Source: Telmatactis stephensoni (lineage: Eukaryota; Cnidaria; Anthozoa; Actiniaria; Isophelliidae). Taken from it: 64,000 nt of DNA. Each line of letters starts with the position of its first letter. The first letter of the stretch is position 1. A program made the position numbers and the translations under genes. The notes beneath the pieces were generated by a model. It ran no database searches. It was given only the letters and a program-made list of their open reading frames with translations, and had not been told where the DNA came from. The stretch is taken from NCBI GenBank assembly GCA_029948255.1, contig JALIZF010001821.1, positions 1 through 64,000 on the forward strand, given 5' to 3'. This document shows, piece after piece, positions 23,195 to 34,669 of the stretch.

Positions 23195-23247
23195 TTAGGG
23201 TTAGGGTTAGGGTTAGGTTAGGGTTAGGGTTAGGGTTAGGGTTAGGT
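23195..23247 (+). repeat. Interstitial telomeric repeat (TTAGGG)n
   Basis: About nine TTAGGG units, one shortened to TTAGG, in the G-rich orientation towards the right. TTAGGG is the telomere repeat of most animals including cnidarians. It abuts satellite block 3 at TTAGGTTCTGCACGAGTTTC with no spacer. Confidence 0.93.
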
Positions 23248-23249
23248 TC

Positions 23250-26200
23250 TGCACGAGTTTCTAGCGTAAACTCATGGATAGGATTAGTTAAAAACAACCC
23301 TAAATTCAATCGAAACATCTTCCATTTCTTTCCAAGAAGGTTCTCCGTGAACACATGGATAGGATTAGTTCAAAACACCACCAAATTCAATCAAGACATC
23401 TTCGAACCATTTCTTTCCAAGAAGGTTCTCCGTGAACACATGGATAGGATTAGTTCAAAACACCACCAAATTCAATCTTCGACATCTTCGAACCGGAGGT
23501 GTTTTGAACTAATCCTATCTATGAGTTCACACTAGAAACTCGTGCAGAACCGGAAGAACCTTCCTGGAAAGTCAGGGAAGATGTTTTGATTGAATTTGGG
23601 GGTGTTTTGAACTAATCCTATCCATGAGTTCACGCTAGAAACTCGTGCAGAACCGGAGAACCTTCCTGGAAAGTCAGGGAAGATGTCTTGATTGAATTTG
23701 GGGGTGTTGTGAACTAATCCTATCCATGAGTTCAACTAGAAACTCGTGCTGAACAGGAGGAATCTTCCTGGAAAGTCAGGGAAGATGTTTTGATTGAATT
23801 TGGGGGTGTTGTGAACTAATCCTATCCACGAGTTCACACTAGAAACTCGTGCGGAACCGGAGAATCTTCCTGGAAAGTCAGGGAAGATGTTTTGATTGAC
23901 TTTGGGGATGTTTTGATTGAATCTTCCCTGACATCTTCCCTGACTTTCCAGGAAAGTTCTCCGGTTCTGCACGAGTTTCTAGCGTGAACTCATGGATAGG
24001 ATTAGTTCAAAACACCCCCATATTCAATCAAAACATCTTCCCTGACTTTCCAGGAAGTTCCTCCGGTTCTGCACGAGTTTCTAGTGTGAACGCATGGAAT
24101 GTGAACTCATGGATAGGATTAGTTCAAAACACCCCCAAATTCAATCAAAACATCTTCCCTGACTTTCCAGGAAGGTTCCTCCGGTTCTGCACGAGTTTCT
24201 AGTGTGAACTTATGGATAGGATTAGTTCAAAACACCCCCATATTCAATCAAAACATCTTCCCTGACTTTCCAGGAAGTTCCTCCGGTTCTGCACGAGTTT
24301 CTAGCGTGAACAACCCCAAATTCAATCAAATTGAATTTGGGGGTGTTTTGAACTAATCCTATCCATGAGTTCACGCTAGAAACTCGTGCAGAACCGGAGA
24401 ACCTTCCTGGAAAGTCAGGGAAGATGTCTTGATTGAATTTGGGGGTGTTGTGAACTAATCCTATCCATGAGTTCAACTAGAAACTCGTGCTGAACCGGAG
24501 GAATCTTCCTGGAAAGTCAGGGAAGATGTTTTGATTGAATTTGGGGGTGTTGTGAACTAATCCTATCCACGAGTTCACACTAGAAACTCGTGCGGAACCG
24601 GAGAATCTTCCTGGAAAGTCAGGGAAGATGTTTTGATTGACTTTGGGGATGTTTTGATTGAATCTTCCCTGACATCTTCCCTGACTTTCCAGGAAGGTTC
24701 TCCGGTTCTGCACGAGTTTCTAGCGTGAACTCATGGATAGGATTAGTTCAAAACACCCCCAAATTCAATCAAAACATCTTCCCTGACTTTCCAGGAAGTT
24801 CCTCCGGTTCTGCACGAGTTTCTAGTGTGAACGCATGGAATGTGAACTCATGGATAGGATTAGTTCAAAACACCCCCAAATTCAATCAAAACATCTTCCC
24901 TGACTTTCCAGGAAGGTTCCTCCGGTTCTGCACGAGTTTCTAGTGTGAACTTATGGATAGGATTAGTTCAAAACACCCCCATATTCAATCAAGACATCTT
25001 CCCTGACTTTCCAGGAAGGTTCTCCGGTTCTGCACGAGTTTCTAGTGTGAACTCATGGATAGGATTAGTTCAAAACACCCCCAAATTCAATCAAAACATC
25101 GTCCCTGACTTTCCAGGAAGTTTTTCCGGTTCTGCACGAGTTTCTAGTGTGAACTCATGGATAGGATTAGTTAGAAACAACCCTAAATTACATACAAAGT
25201 GGCAGCCCCAGCAGTTGCGGGATCCCTGTGAAATATTCAATCATAACATCTTCCCTGACTTTCCAGGAAGGTTCCTCCGGTTCTGTACGAGTTTCTAGTG
25301 TGCACTCATGGATAGGATTAGTTCAAAACACCCCCATATTCAATCAAAACATCTTCCCTGACTTTCCAGGAAGTTCCTCCGGTTCTGCACGCGTTTCTAG
25401 CGTGAACAACCCCAAATTCAATCAAATTGAATTTGGGGGTGTTTTGAACTAATCCTATCCATGAGTTCACACTAGAAACTCGTGCAGAACCGGAGGAACT
25501 TCCTGGAAAGTCAGGGACGATGATTTGATTGAATTTGGGGGTGTTTTGAACTAATCCTATCCATGAGTTCACGCTAGAAACTCGTGCAGAACCGGAGAAC
25601 CTTCCTGGAAAGTCAGGGAAGATGTCTTGATTGAATTTGGGGGTGTTGTGAACTAATCCTATCCATGAGTTCAACTAGAAACTCGTGCTGAACCGGAGGA
25701 ATCTTTCTGGAAAGTCAGGGAAGATGTTTTGATTGAATTTGGGGGTGTTGTGAACTAATCCTATCCACGAGTTCACACTAGAAACTCGTGCGGAACCGGA
25801 GAATCTTCCTGGAAAGTCAGGGAAGATGTTTTGATTGACTTTGGGGATGTTTTGATTGAATCTTCCCTGACATCTTCCCTGACTTTCCAGGAAGGTTCTC
25901 CGGTTCTGCACGAGTTTCTAGCGTGAACTCATGGATAGGATTAGTTCAAAACACCCCCAAATTCAATCAAAACATCTTCCCTGACTTTCCAGGAAGTTCC
26001 TCCGGTTCTGCACGAGTTTCTAGTGTGAACGCATGGAATGTGAACTCATGGATAGGATTAGTTCAAAACACCCCCAAATTCAATCAAAACATCTTCCCTG
26101 ACTTTCCAGGAAGGTTCCTCCGGTTCTGCACGAGTTTCTAGTGTGAACTTATGGATAGGATTAGTTCAAAACACCCCCATATTCAATCAAGACATCTTCC

Positions 26201-27860
26201 CTGACTTTCCAGGAAGGTTCTCCGGTTCTGCACGAGTTTCTAGTGTGAACTCATGGATAGGATTAGTTCAAAACACCCCCAAATTCAATCAAAACATCGT
26301 CCCTGACTTTCCAGGAAGTTTTTCCGGTTCTGCACGAGTTTCTAGTGTGAACTCATGGATAGGATTAGTTAGAAACAACCCTAAATTACATACAAAGTGG
26401 CAGCCCCAGCAGTTGCGGGATCCCTGTGAAATATTCAATCAAAACATCTTCCCTGACTTTCCAGGAAGGTTCCTCCGGTTCTGTACGAGTTTCTAGTGTG
26501 AACTCATGGATAGGATTAGTTCAAAACACCCCCATATTCAATCAAAACATCTTCCCTGACTTTCCAGGAAGTTCCTCCGGTTCTGCACGAGTTTCTAGCG
26601 TGAACAACCCCAAATTCAATCAAATTGAATTTGGGGGTGTTTTGAACTAATCCTATCCATGAGTTCACACTAGAAACTCGTGCAGAACCGGAGGAACTTC
26701 CTGGAAAGTCAGGGACGATGATTTGATTGAATTTGGGGGTGTTTTGAACTAATCCTATCCATGAGTTCACGCTAGGAACTCATGGATAGGATTAGTTCAA
26801 AACACCCCCATATTCAATCAAAACATCTTCCCTGACTTTCCAGGAAGGTTCCTCCGGTTCTGTACGAGTTTCTAGTGTGAACTCATGGATAGGATTAGTT
26901 CAAAACACCCCCATATTCAATCAAAACATCTTCCCTGACTTTCCAGGAAGGTTCCTCCGGTTCTGCACGAGTTTCTAGTGTGAACTCATGGATAGGATTA
27001 GTTCAAAACAACCCTAAATTACATACAAAGTGGCAGCCCCAGCAGTTGCGGGATCCCTGTGAAATATTCAATCAAAACATCTTCCCTGACTTTCCAGGAA
27101 GTTCCTCCGGTTCTGCACGAGTTTCTAGCGTGAACTCATGGATAGGATTACTTCAAAACACCCCCAAATTCAATCAAAACATCTTCCCTGACTTTCCAGG
27201 AAGGTTCCTCCGGTTCTGCACGAGTTTCTAGTGTGAACTCATGGATAGGATTAGTTAAAAACAACCCTAAATTACATACAAAGTGGCAGCCCCAGCAGTT
27301 GCGGGATCCCTGTGAAATATTCAATCAAAACATCTTCCCTGACTTTCCAGGAAGGTTCCTCCGGTTCTGCACGAGTTTCTAGTGTGAACTATATAGGATT
27401 AGTTCAAAACACCCCCAAATTCAATCAAGACATCTTCCCTGACTTTCCAGGAAGGTTCTCCGGTTCTGGACGAGTTTCTAGCGCGAACTCATGGATAGGA
27501 TTAGTTCAAAACACCCCCATATTCAATCAAAACATCTTCCCTGACTTTCCAGGAAGGTTCCTCCGGTTCTGCACGAGTTTCTAGTGTGAACTCATGGATA
27601 GGATTAGTTCAAAACACCCCCATATTCAATCAAAACATCTTCCCTGACTTTCCAGGAAGGTTCCTCCGGTTCTGCACGAGTTTCTAGTGTGAACTCATGG
27701 ATAGGATTAGTTAAAAACAACCCTAAATTACATACAAAGTGGCAGCCCCAGCAGTTGCGGGATCCCTGTGAAATATTCAATCAAGACATCTTCCCTGACT
27801 TTCCAGGAAGGTTCTCCGGTTCTGCACGAGTTTCCAGTGTGAACTCATGGATAGGATTAC
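23250..27860. repeat. Satellite array, block 3, with inverted units
   Basis: Same satellite family, but the orientation switches repeatedly. Units at about 23490-23930, 24335-24665, 25425-25865 and 26623-26773 are reversed. The repeating module (reversed run, then TTGATTGACTTTGGGGATG, then forward run) recurs with spacings of 741 and 1198 bp, seen for example from the GAATCTTCCCTGACATCTTC junction at about 23920, 24660 and 25860. The first units (23250-23480) are shortened and contain GAACACATGG and TTCGAACC variants found nowhere else. The block ends at GGATAGGATTACTAGGG, as block 2 does. Confidence 0.93.
26623..26773 (-). repeat. Inverted satellite patch in block 3, shared with block 1
   Basis: Nearly identical in content and in both junctions to 5932-6080. 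The left junction is CAATCAAATTGAATTTG and the right one is GAGTTCACGCTAGGAACTC. Array material has therefore been exchanged or co-duplicated between blocks. Confidence 0.85.
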
Positions 27861-28658
27861 TAGGGTTTGTATAATAAACTTGACGGTATTTCCTATGTGT
27901 TTGTTTGGCGATCCGTTTTTATTTTTGTGAAAAAATCCGCCGTAAGTGTCAGCTGGTGTGGCATAGAAATGATCGTGAAAGAGGGCCAGCCTCCTACCTT
28001 GTGTTTTTTCTTTCTCTGGAGGGGTGATTTAGGTTATCCACAAAAAAACCTTATGGCAGTATCAAGTAAGGACACAGAAGTAAGTTGGGTAAGTTTGAGC
28101 TGTTTTTATTAAGAATTTCACACAAATTTTCACCTCCAAAGACCGGCCTATACAATCTCATACAAACTCTCTGTTTTACACAGACTGAGCTTGGGTCACC
28201 TGTGAAAGTACCAGACATGGATTATAGAAGACCCTGGGGACGAGCTTGCCATATTTGGGCATGTTTTAACAAAGAGCAGCCCATCCCGACTCCATAACTC
28301 TTGCGAAGCCATTTTAAGAAGACATTGTTGACTGTGATGCTGTCGAAGAAACAAAGCTTTGCGCGATATCTAATGTTTCTATTGCTCGGGAAAACAATAA
28401 CTCAAGTAGTGAAGATCACTCGACTTCCATGACCATAAGTTTACAGCGCGAGAAGGCCAAGTATTTATTCGCATCGGCTATCGTGGATGCTAATAAAAAC
28501 TCGAAATTTTCTTATCCAAAGCAGTTTTTAGCTGTAAAATAGAAGATCTCTTTCTTATTTTAACTTCTCTCTCTTCCAAAGGGTTTTAAATTTGTGTTGC
28601 AGCTCGCCCGACTCGGGAACAAATGGCAACGAAAGTATGCGAATAAACTAGAAGTTTC
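27861..28658. repeat. Duplicated array flank, copy 2 (798 bp)
   Basis: Copy of 14220-15026 with a 9-bp deletion (GGAAGGTAG missing) and very few substitutions (for example GTTTGGCG for GTTGGGCG). The homology stops inside AGAAGTTTC. The following 28659-28895 is unrelated to the sequence after copy 1 and shows only short TCGTTAAA repeats. Confidence 0.9.
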
Positions 28659-28895
28659 CCGGTTTAGTCAATCGTTAAAAAATCGGTATCGATTTGCCAA
28701 TCGTTAAATCGTTAAGCTGTAGAAAATAAAGTGTCCAGTTTCACTTTGAGTCAGATTTTTGATCCCTCCCCTAATTATTGTGAAAACTAAATTTTACATT
28801 GCGGCGCGAGACTAAACAAGTGAGAGCTGGTTCTGCACTCAACATTGAGAGGGAGGCACGTATAAAGTGGACACTTTATTATATGATCAGATTGT

Positions 28896-28938
28896 AGGAC
28901 ACTAGGACAGCTAGGACAGCTAGGACAGCTAGGACTAG
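28896..28938 (+). repeat. CTAGGACAG 9-bp repeat, left arm
   Basis: Four to five copies of CTAGGACAG (one CTAGGACA variant). This is the reverse complement of the large array at 29789-30183, so the two flank an 850-bp segment in inverted orientation. Confidence 0.85.
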
Positions 28939-29788
28939 GGCCAGTGTTAGTTACTGCATGCTAAGCCAAAAAAGAAAGACAAATGACCAACAGCGCGAGC
29001 CAAAAAAAAAAACAATTACTACCTGTGGTCAAAATCGTCTCGTGACGATAATTTCCTTGTGTTGGATATTGTATCCAAATTTACTTATTATTTTATTGGA
29101 TTAAAGTATTTTCAGAAGTAGGAAAAGGACTTTTTTTCTAGGCAGCCAGGACCAATCAAGGACCATTCATTTTTTATCTGGGAGGGTGGGCTTGTGGATA
29201 GCTGGGGGAGGGGTGGTGGCTTGCCAAAAAAAGAATTGCCTAAAAAATATTCAAGGAAACGTGGGGGGCAAAGGAAAACATTTTTGCTTTTGACAGCTTG
29301 CTTTTGACTTCTTCAGAAGGGCTCACTGTTTTCTTGAGAATCTCATCTCATCTGTGGAATGGATAGTTAATAGCAAAAAGCAGTTTGTTCAACAGCATGA
29401 CGCTTTTCATTTTCATGTCAGATATTATCTTGATGATCAAAATTGATTGTATAGGGAGTTGATGATAATATTATATCGATAATAATGAACACTATGGTTG
29501 CTTTTGCATGAAATAACTAAATAAATATAATAAATATGTGAATTTATGTCTCTTACCGCTTTACTCAAATGACACCATTTGGACAAATTCGAGAGACAGT
29601 ACCTGGCCCTAATTCAGAGCATAACAGTGGTTTGTCCCTTTTCTGCCTCGCAAACTAAGCTCAATTGCACAGTGCCCTATCATGTTATTGTGCGCTTATG
29701 GAGCGACAAGAAGTATAAATAGCTTTATGTGGATGACAACATTATATATTACTTATTAGCCTCCAAGAAAGCATATTTGGTGCTTTCT
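28939..29788. other. Non-coding spacer between inverted 9-bp arrays
   Basis: AT-rich, with no open frame of note, no recognisable RNA gene and no inverted repeat of its own. Given the inverted flanking arrays it may be the body of a foldback element. Confidence 0.4.
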
Positions 29789-30183
29789 GTCCTAGTGTCC
29801 TAACTGTCCTGGCTGTCCTAGCTGTCCTAGTGTCCTAGTCAGTCCTAGCTGTCCTGCCCAAAGCAATAGATATCTATTGGGAATCCTGTGGCATCCAAAG
29901 TGTCCTTAGCTGTCCTTCCTAGCTGTCCTAGCTGTCCTAGCTGTCCTAGCTGTCCTAGTGTCCTAGCTGTCCTAGCTGTCCAAGCTGTCCTAGTGTCCTA
30001 GCTGTCCTAGCTGTCCTAGTGTCCTAGCTGTCCTAGTTGTCCTAGTGTACTAGCTGTCCTAGTGTCCTAGCTGTCCAAGTGTCCTAGCTGTCCTAGCTGT
30101 CCTAGCTGTCCTACCCTAGCTGTCCTAGTGTCCTAGCTGTCCTAGCTGTCCTAGTGTCCTAGTTGTCCTAGCTGTCCTAGTGT
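29789..30183 (+). repeat. CTGTCCTAG 9-bp minisatellite, right arm
   Basis: About 45 copies of CTGTCCTAG mixed with an 8-bp TGTCCTAG variant, interrupted once at 29850-29905. It runs straight into copy 2 of the 555-bp repeat at TGTCGGCGAAAAAC. Confidence 0.92.
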
Positions 30184-30743
30184 CGGCGAAAAACTGCTCT
30201 AACATCTGCTTGAACATGTAATATATTCTATGTTAAACAAAAAGTGATAGGCACACGAATACCGACTCTTAATAGAACCCCTGACAGTTTTCTTTCATTC
30301 ATAGCCAAACCAATTAGCATCCCTTTTATGCTCAATTGCAGAATTCTTTTTCTAAGACAAATTCAAGGAAAGCTTAATACTATAGAGTTTATGTCTGTTT
30401 GAAAAGGAACATTCATATCAGCAAAAATGAGTATTTTGAGTCTATCACTCAAGCGAAATGAGCATAAGGAGTCCAACTTGTCTGGGTGGTTTAAATTTGA
30501 TTGTGACTCTATGAGCACTCATTAAACAAAGGTGCGCATTTGGAGTCCGACTCAATAGAAATGAGCAGCGTTTTAGTCCAACTCGAATAACTGTGAGCTA
30601 AACAAGCAATGAGCATTCAAAGCCGCATCTGTATCCTCGAATAAAAACTTAATTCTACTCTTGTGATAAATCTTTACTTATAATAAATAAATCTTTATTT
30701 ATGAAAATGACGACAGAGGCCGTTGAGAGGCGAGAATCGACAA
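30184..30743. repeat. ~560-bp dispersed repeat, copy 2
   Basis: Near-identical partner of 22215-22768, same orientation, with a 5-bp insertion (TTTATGAAAATGAC for TTAATGAC). The flanks differ completely from those of copy 1. Confidence 0.88.
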
Positions 30744-30864
30744 ATTAATAAAAAAACGTAGTGTAGACGTAGGGTTTCAACAAGGGTCCCCATCAAAATC
30801 TGCGGAGGAAACCCCTCCCCCTCTCGAGCACATGGTGCCCTCTTCTATTTAAGGAATATAAAAG

Positions 30865-31025
30865 GCGCGCATGTCTCTGTACTGTGATATAAACGCGATG
30901 GAAGATGTAGAGCAAGAGAAAAGCAAGCTTAGGAACACGAGGCGTAGCCGAGTGTTTCCCTTGCTTTTTGAGTGCTCTACATCTTCCAGAGTGTTTATAT
31001 CACAGTACAGAGACATAAGCGATCG
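30865..31025. mobile_element. Palindromic MITE (ATGTCTCTGTACTGTGATAT TIR)
   Basis: Long inverted repeat: ATGTCTCTGTACTGTGATAT on the left and its reverse complement at 30998-31017, with GAAGATGTAGAGCA / TGCTCTACATCTTC further in and a GCGTAGCCG loop. A third, truncated arm (CATGTCTCTGTCCTCTGATA) lies at 31069-31088. Palindromy keeps frames open on both strands (30849-31109 minus, 30871-31092 plus), but these are not genes. Confidence 0.8.
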
Positions 31026-31450
31026 TTTTGTTGCTTTTATAAAATATTTTCGACGTTTTTTGAGCGAGCCATGTCTCTGTCCTCTGATATAAATATGGTA
31101 GCCAGCCAATCAGCGCGCGCGTTATATCTCAAATATTTTATAACAGATCAATAACCGTTATCATGACCATTTACAACGAAGACGCTTGAAGGGTTTTCAA
31201 ATCAACAACACTTAGATTTTTTAACTGACTACTTGGAGATATTCTGATACATGACGGCGAGTGATTTGAATGGATTTCCACGTCTTGGATAGTATTTCCT
31301 GAAAGCAAAAGAAATGAAACAAGTATAAAAAATAACGAGCAAGGATAATATCGAAATGACCTATGAGTAACTTTTATCATAAAAAATTGGCCGGCCCCAC
31401 GTGAGCTCTTATAAAACATTTGGAAATAGTCACGTGACGGCGCACATACC

Positions 31451-31520
31451 AACCTCGTTCCCAGGCCCTTTTCCCTTCGCTTGGAGGTGGGGCGGGAAAA
31501 GGGCCTGGGAACGAGGTCGG
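31451..31520. mobile_element. 70-bp perfect palindrome (CCTCGTTCCCAGGCCC)
   Basis: AACCTCGTTCCCAGGCCCTT is mirrored by AAGGGCCTGGGAACGAGGT around a CGCTTGGAGGTGGGGC loop. A related half (TGCCCAGGCCTTTAGGCCGG then GAACGAG) lies at 46146-46172. The arms could form a stable hairpin. The stretch 31521-32350 otherwise holds no feature I can support. Confidence 0.75.
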
Positions 31521-32350
31521 GTACATACTGATTGGAAAAATCCGTATTCGGACCCGGACCCGCCTCCCAAAATAATATAACAAACCCCATGGTATCTACG
31601 ACTTCCACAGGAAGCCCGTAGATACAAAAATGATCAATGATTGTTCACTTTGTACAGACCGAGCGCAGGCATTACCTCAAGCCAAATATTTTCCCGTCCG
31701 GTCCTCTCACCCAGTCAATAAGTACATAGTAATCACAGCAACCCATGTTAGATGTCAGGAACGATAAAAGCATTATAAATTAGAATCCAAGTCCTCATGC
31801 AACACGGTTGCCTCCTCAAATTTCCTCCATGTAGGGAATGCGTTGACGACTATCCAACATGGCTGCTGCAGTCACGTGATCATGCAAGGCTTCTGTGAGC
31901 TGGGGGACTGGGCCTGCGCCCTCGCTTTTATTTAGATTGAGCATAGTCGGTGACGTAGCAAACATTTATGCGCCAAATTCTTGCCGCATTCAGTGCACCG
32001 TGTGGAGAGAATTCTCCTGTATTTGTTGAAAAAACCGGTTTGAAATTAACAGGCTTTTGTCGAATAGACAATGACTTTTACATCCAGAAATGTGGATATA
32101 GAAATCACGAGGGCGGGCAGGTTACTTTTACTTTTCTTTCACGTAGCGATTAGAAAGGTAACATTTACTCGAACGGTATGTTTATGTATAGAGCAAATTT
32201 CATATGAGTGTGAAACGGACCGCGCCGTGCCGTGTCCGTGTCAGTGCCGTGTTCTCAATAAAAACATTCGAAATTCCTGCCGTAACCGTGCCGTAACCAT
32301 GCGGTGCAGTTTTCACAGTCATACGAAATCTACTCTAATGTTTTGGGGCC

Positions 32351-32535
32351 ACAGCTGTTGTAGACTTGCTCCATGTCTTGCTCGTTAATTTTTTCTGTTG
32401 CTTGGGCTTCCTTATTTTCCGTGCATGGGCTTCCTGTACCGAAGTACCCGATTCGAAATCCGAATTACTCCACAGGAAGCCCAAGCAACAGCTAAAAAAT
32501 TAACGCGCGAGACTTGAGGCAAGTTTACAGCTGTT
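32351..32535. mobile_element. 185-bp MITE just downstream of the receptor gene
   Basis: Inverted repeats of about 60 bp: the left arm includes GCTCGTTAATTTTTTCTGTTGC then TTGGGCTTCC, and the right arm has GGAAGCCCAAGCAACAG then CTAAAAAATTAACGCGC. It lies 62 bp beyond the receptor stop codon, inside the likely 3'UTR. GGGCTTCC(TGTGG) pieces at 31608, 46085 and 57964 suggest a dispersed family. Confidence 0.75.
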
Positions 32536-32596
32536 GCTGTGTCCCTGCCTTTGGCAAAGATACTGATAGAAAATAAACAAAGAAATAAAACAAAGA

Positions 32597-34669
32597 CTAC
32601 CATTTACCATTATTCTCAGAGTAATTGACGTCCATGCCTCCATCCTCTATCGTCCTTGACCTCATCCTCGAGTTGATTTTCAGATTTTTTTCTGGTTTTA
32701 ATAAAACAATATACACTTTGGGCACGAAAATGAAGACTAAGATTGTAGTAGCACTGAGTATCAAGCTACAGCACACGGCCAACGCCTCGTAAACGCCTCC
32801 CATCCCATAATACATTGGGAGGAAGGCAATCCATATAACACAAGTTGTATACATGCAAAAACCGATGAACTTTGCCTCGTTAAAGTTTAAAGGCGTTTTA
32901 CGGGTATAAAACGCGTAGTACGTGCAAAAAAGAATTAAAACAACGTTATAACAAAGTTGGATAACTGTACTGATTGTATCAACTGCGCATGTAATTAAGA
33001 CGTAATCTGGATACTGGTACATGAATTTGGACTTTGGAGGAACTAAGAACAACTCTGCAAAAGAGATGCCAAGTTGAGGAACTAATAGAAACATCGTAAT
33101 GACAAGTTGAGACTTGGGACTGATAAATGATGGGGACTTGTTCCCGGTGAATATACGAGCAATCCGGTTTGTCTTCACAAGCAAAGATGAATAACACAAA
33201 CAAAAGGCTAATCCTGTACCAAATCTACATATGCCACAGAAAACTGCAGATGGCGTAAAGACCCTCACTAACGCTAATGCATAGCAGAGAATGATCCCGA
33301 GGAACAATACGGCGGAGAGTTCTCTGCCAGCCGCCATTATTAACGGAGTTTTCATGAACTTCACAAACACTATAATCACAAATAAAGTGGCCAATAAACC
33401 AACTCCAGCACAAGACGAAATGATGGTGACCCAAAGTGACGCCAAATAGCGAACTGGCAAATGTTGACAACCGTCGAGCGTAGCGTTTGGCTTCTGGCCG
33501 AGAGGGCACTGGGTACAAGTGTACTCATTTTTCGAATATCGATCTTCTTCGCACGGTTCACATGACCAGCAGCATTTTACATGGAGCATGCGCCGAACGT
33601 ATCCCGGATGGCAAGGTATCACACATTGGGAGTTGATAGGAGAAGACATTAGTAAAGTCTTATTGATTTCTAGATGGCCTTCAATCCAGCGTCCAAGAGG
33701 TTGGTAAACCAGAGAATTCCCTTTCCTTGTGAGCTGAAGAATGTCGTATTTACCCTCTGTGTCGCCATTTTTGTTAAATTTTATCGTCCCATTAGTGCCA
33801 TTGAAAGTCACGTTATGCAAGTATGAAAGCAATGACGTCCGCCGCAATTCCTGTTTCATGACGTCACACAGCCCAGGCTTCCCGCCACAGGCACTCTGAT
33901 GTAGATCATTCAACGCGTGCCCAAACGCAGCGACTGCATCGATCACAAAGGAAACTTTCGAATCGTAGTGTCTTCGGGAATCATATGTTTCGTTGCCAGA
34001 GCAAAGAGTTCTGAACCGCAAACCGGAAGTATTTCCAATATCACACCGGAAGTAATTCTGCCAGTATTCTTTGAACCAAGGATTGCGAAGGTTATTGTGG
34101 GGAGTAAGATTAAAGAACTGATCATAAAACGGTTTTAAGCGCTCACGGTTAGTCTTTAGTTCAATAGTTATGGCGCCATTGGCAACATCTTCCAGCCCAA
34201 CGAGATGCTTATATTTTGAGCCCCAGAAATCAGATGCCAGCCAAGTGAAATGTCTGGTAAGATTTTGGCGTTTAGCCGCTGACAGGATTTCACGCACGTC
34301 CTCACTGTTGCAAAATAACACCACAACCCGGACACTTGGATACTTTTTAAAACGAATAAAAATATCATCAAAATCTTTTTTTGTCATCTTGGGTTTTAAC
34401 TGATAACGATATACTGTACACACGTTAGATTTCGACGCAGACTCGTCGAAGCTGCGTATTCCTCCCTCACCATAGCTACCACGTGAATTAATGGCGAATA
34501 CCGCAGACCAGTCCATACTCCTGATAATGTCTACAATGGCTTGAGACTGATAAGAGTCTGGTGGCACTGTCCGTAAGAAGTAATCAAATCTACTTTTTTC
34601 GCTTAATTCAGAGCTCGTGGCTGAGTAGCTGACTTGCGGTACGCGAAACAATCTCAACAGGCTTGCGAC
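32597..34669 (-). CDS. GRM: GRM-like exon 3 (most of ligand domain, Cys-rich linker, 7TM)
   Basis: The exon begins after acceptor TTCTTAG at GTCGCAAGC (Val-Ala-Ser-Leu), which continues the conserved xVAxLLRLF segment. It runs 690 codons without interruption to TAG, ending NNGKW. The last codons contain AATG|GTAAAT, a possible alternative donor to a longer tail. A single exon coding the whole membrane domain is compact for this family. Confidence 0.93.
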   Translation of the reverse strand, partial: VASLLRLFRVPQVSYSATSSELSEKSRFDYFLRTVPPDSYQSQAIVDIIRSMDWSAVFAINSRGSYGEGGIRSFDESASKSNVCTVYRYQLKPKMTKKDFDDIFIRFKKYPSVRVVVLFCNSEDVREILSAAKRQNLTRHFTWLASDFWGSKYKHLVGLEDVANGAITIELKTNRERLKPFYDQFFNLTPHNNLRNPWFKEYWQNYFRCDIGNTSGLRFRTLCSGNETYDSRRHYDSKVSFVIDAVAAFGHALNDLHQSACGGKPGLCDVMKQELRRTSLLSYLHNVTFNGTNGTIKFNKNGDTEGKYDILQLTRKGNSLVYQPLGRWIEGHLEINKTLLMSSPINSQCVIPCHPGYVRRMLHVKCCWSCEPCEEDRYSKNEYTCTQCPLGQKPNATLDGCQHLPVRYLASLWVTIISSCAGVGLLATLFVIIVFVKFMKTPLIMAAGRELSAVLFLGIILCYALALVRVFTPSAVFCGICRFGTGLAFCLCYSSLLVKTNRIARIFTGNKSPSFISPKSQLVITMFLLVPQLGISFAELFLVPPKSKFMYQYPDYVLITCAVDTISTVIQLCYNVVLILFCTYYAFYTRKTPLNFNEAKFIGFCMYTTCVIWIAFLPMYYGMGGVYEALAVCCSLILSATTILVFIFVPKVYIVLLKPEKNLKINSRMRSRTIEDGGMDVNYSENNGKW

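Noticed and set aside
30849..31109. 86-codon minus-strand frame
   Set aside because: Lies in a palindromic MITE, which opens mirrored frames on both strands.
31171..31608. 145-codon minus-strand frame
   Set aside because: Runs through a hairpin MITE and shows no protein-like conservation or start context.
32979..34403. Short frames on both strands overlapping the receptor exon (for example 33225-33518 and 33917-34138)
   Set aside because: Shadows of the long coding frame; no family resemblance.
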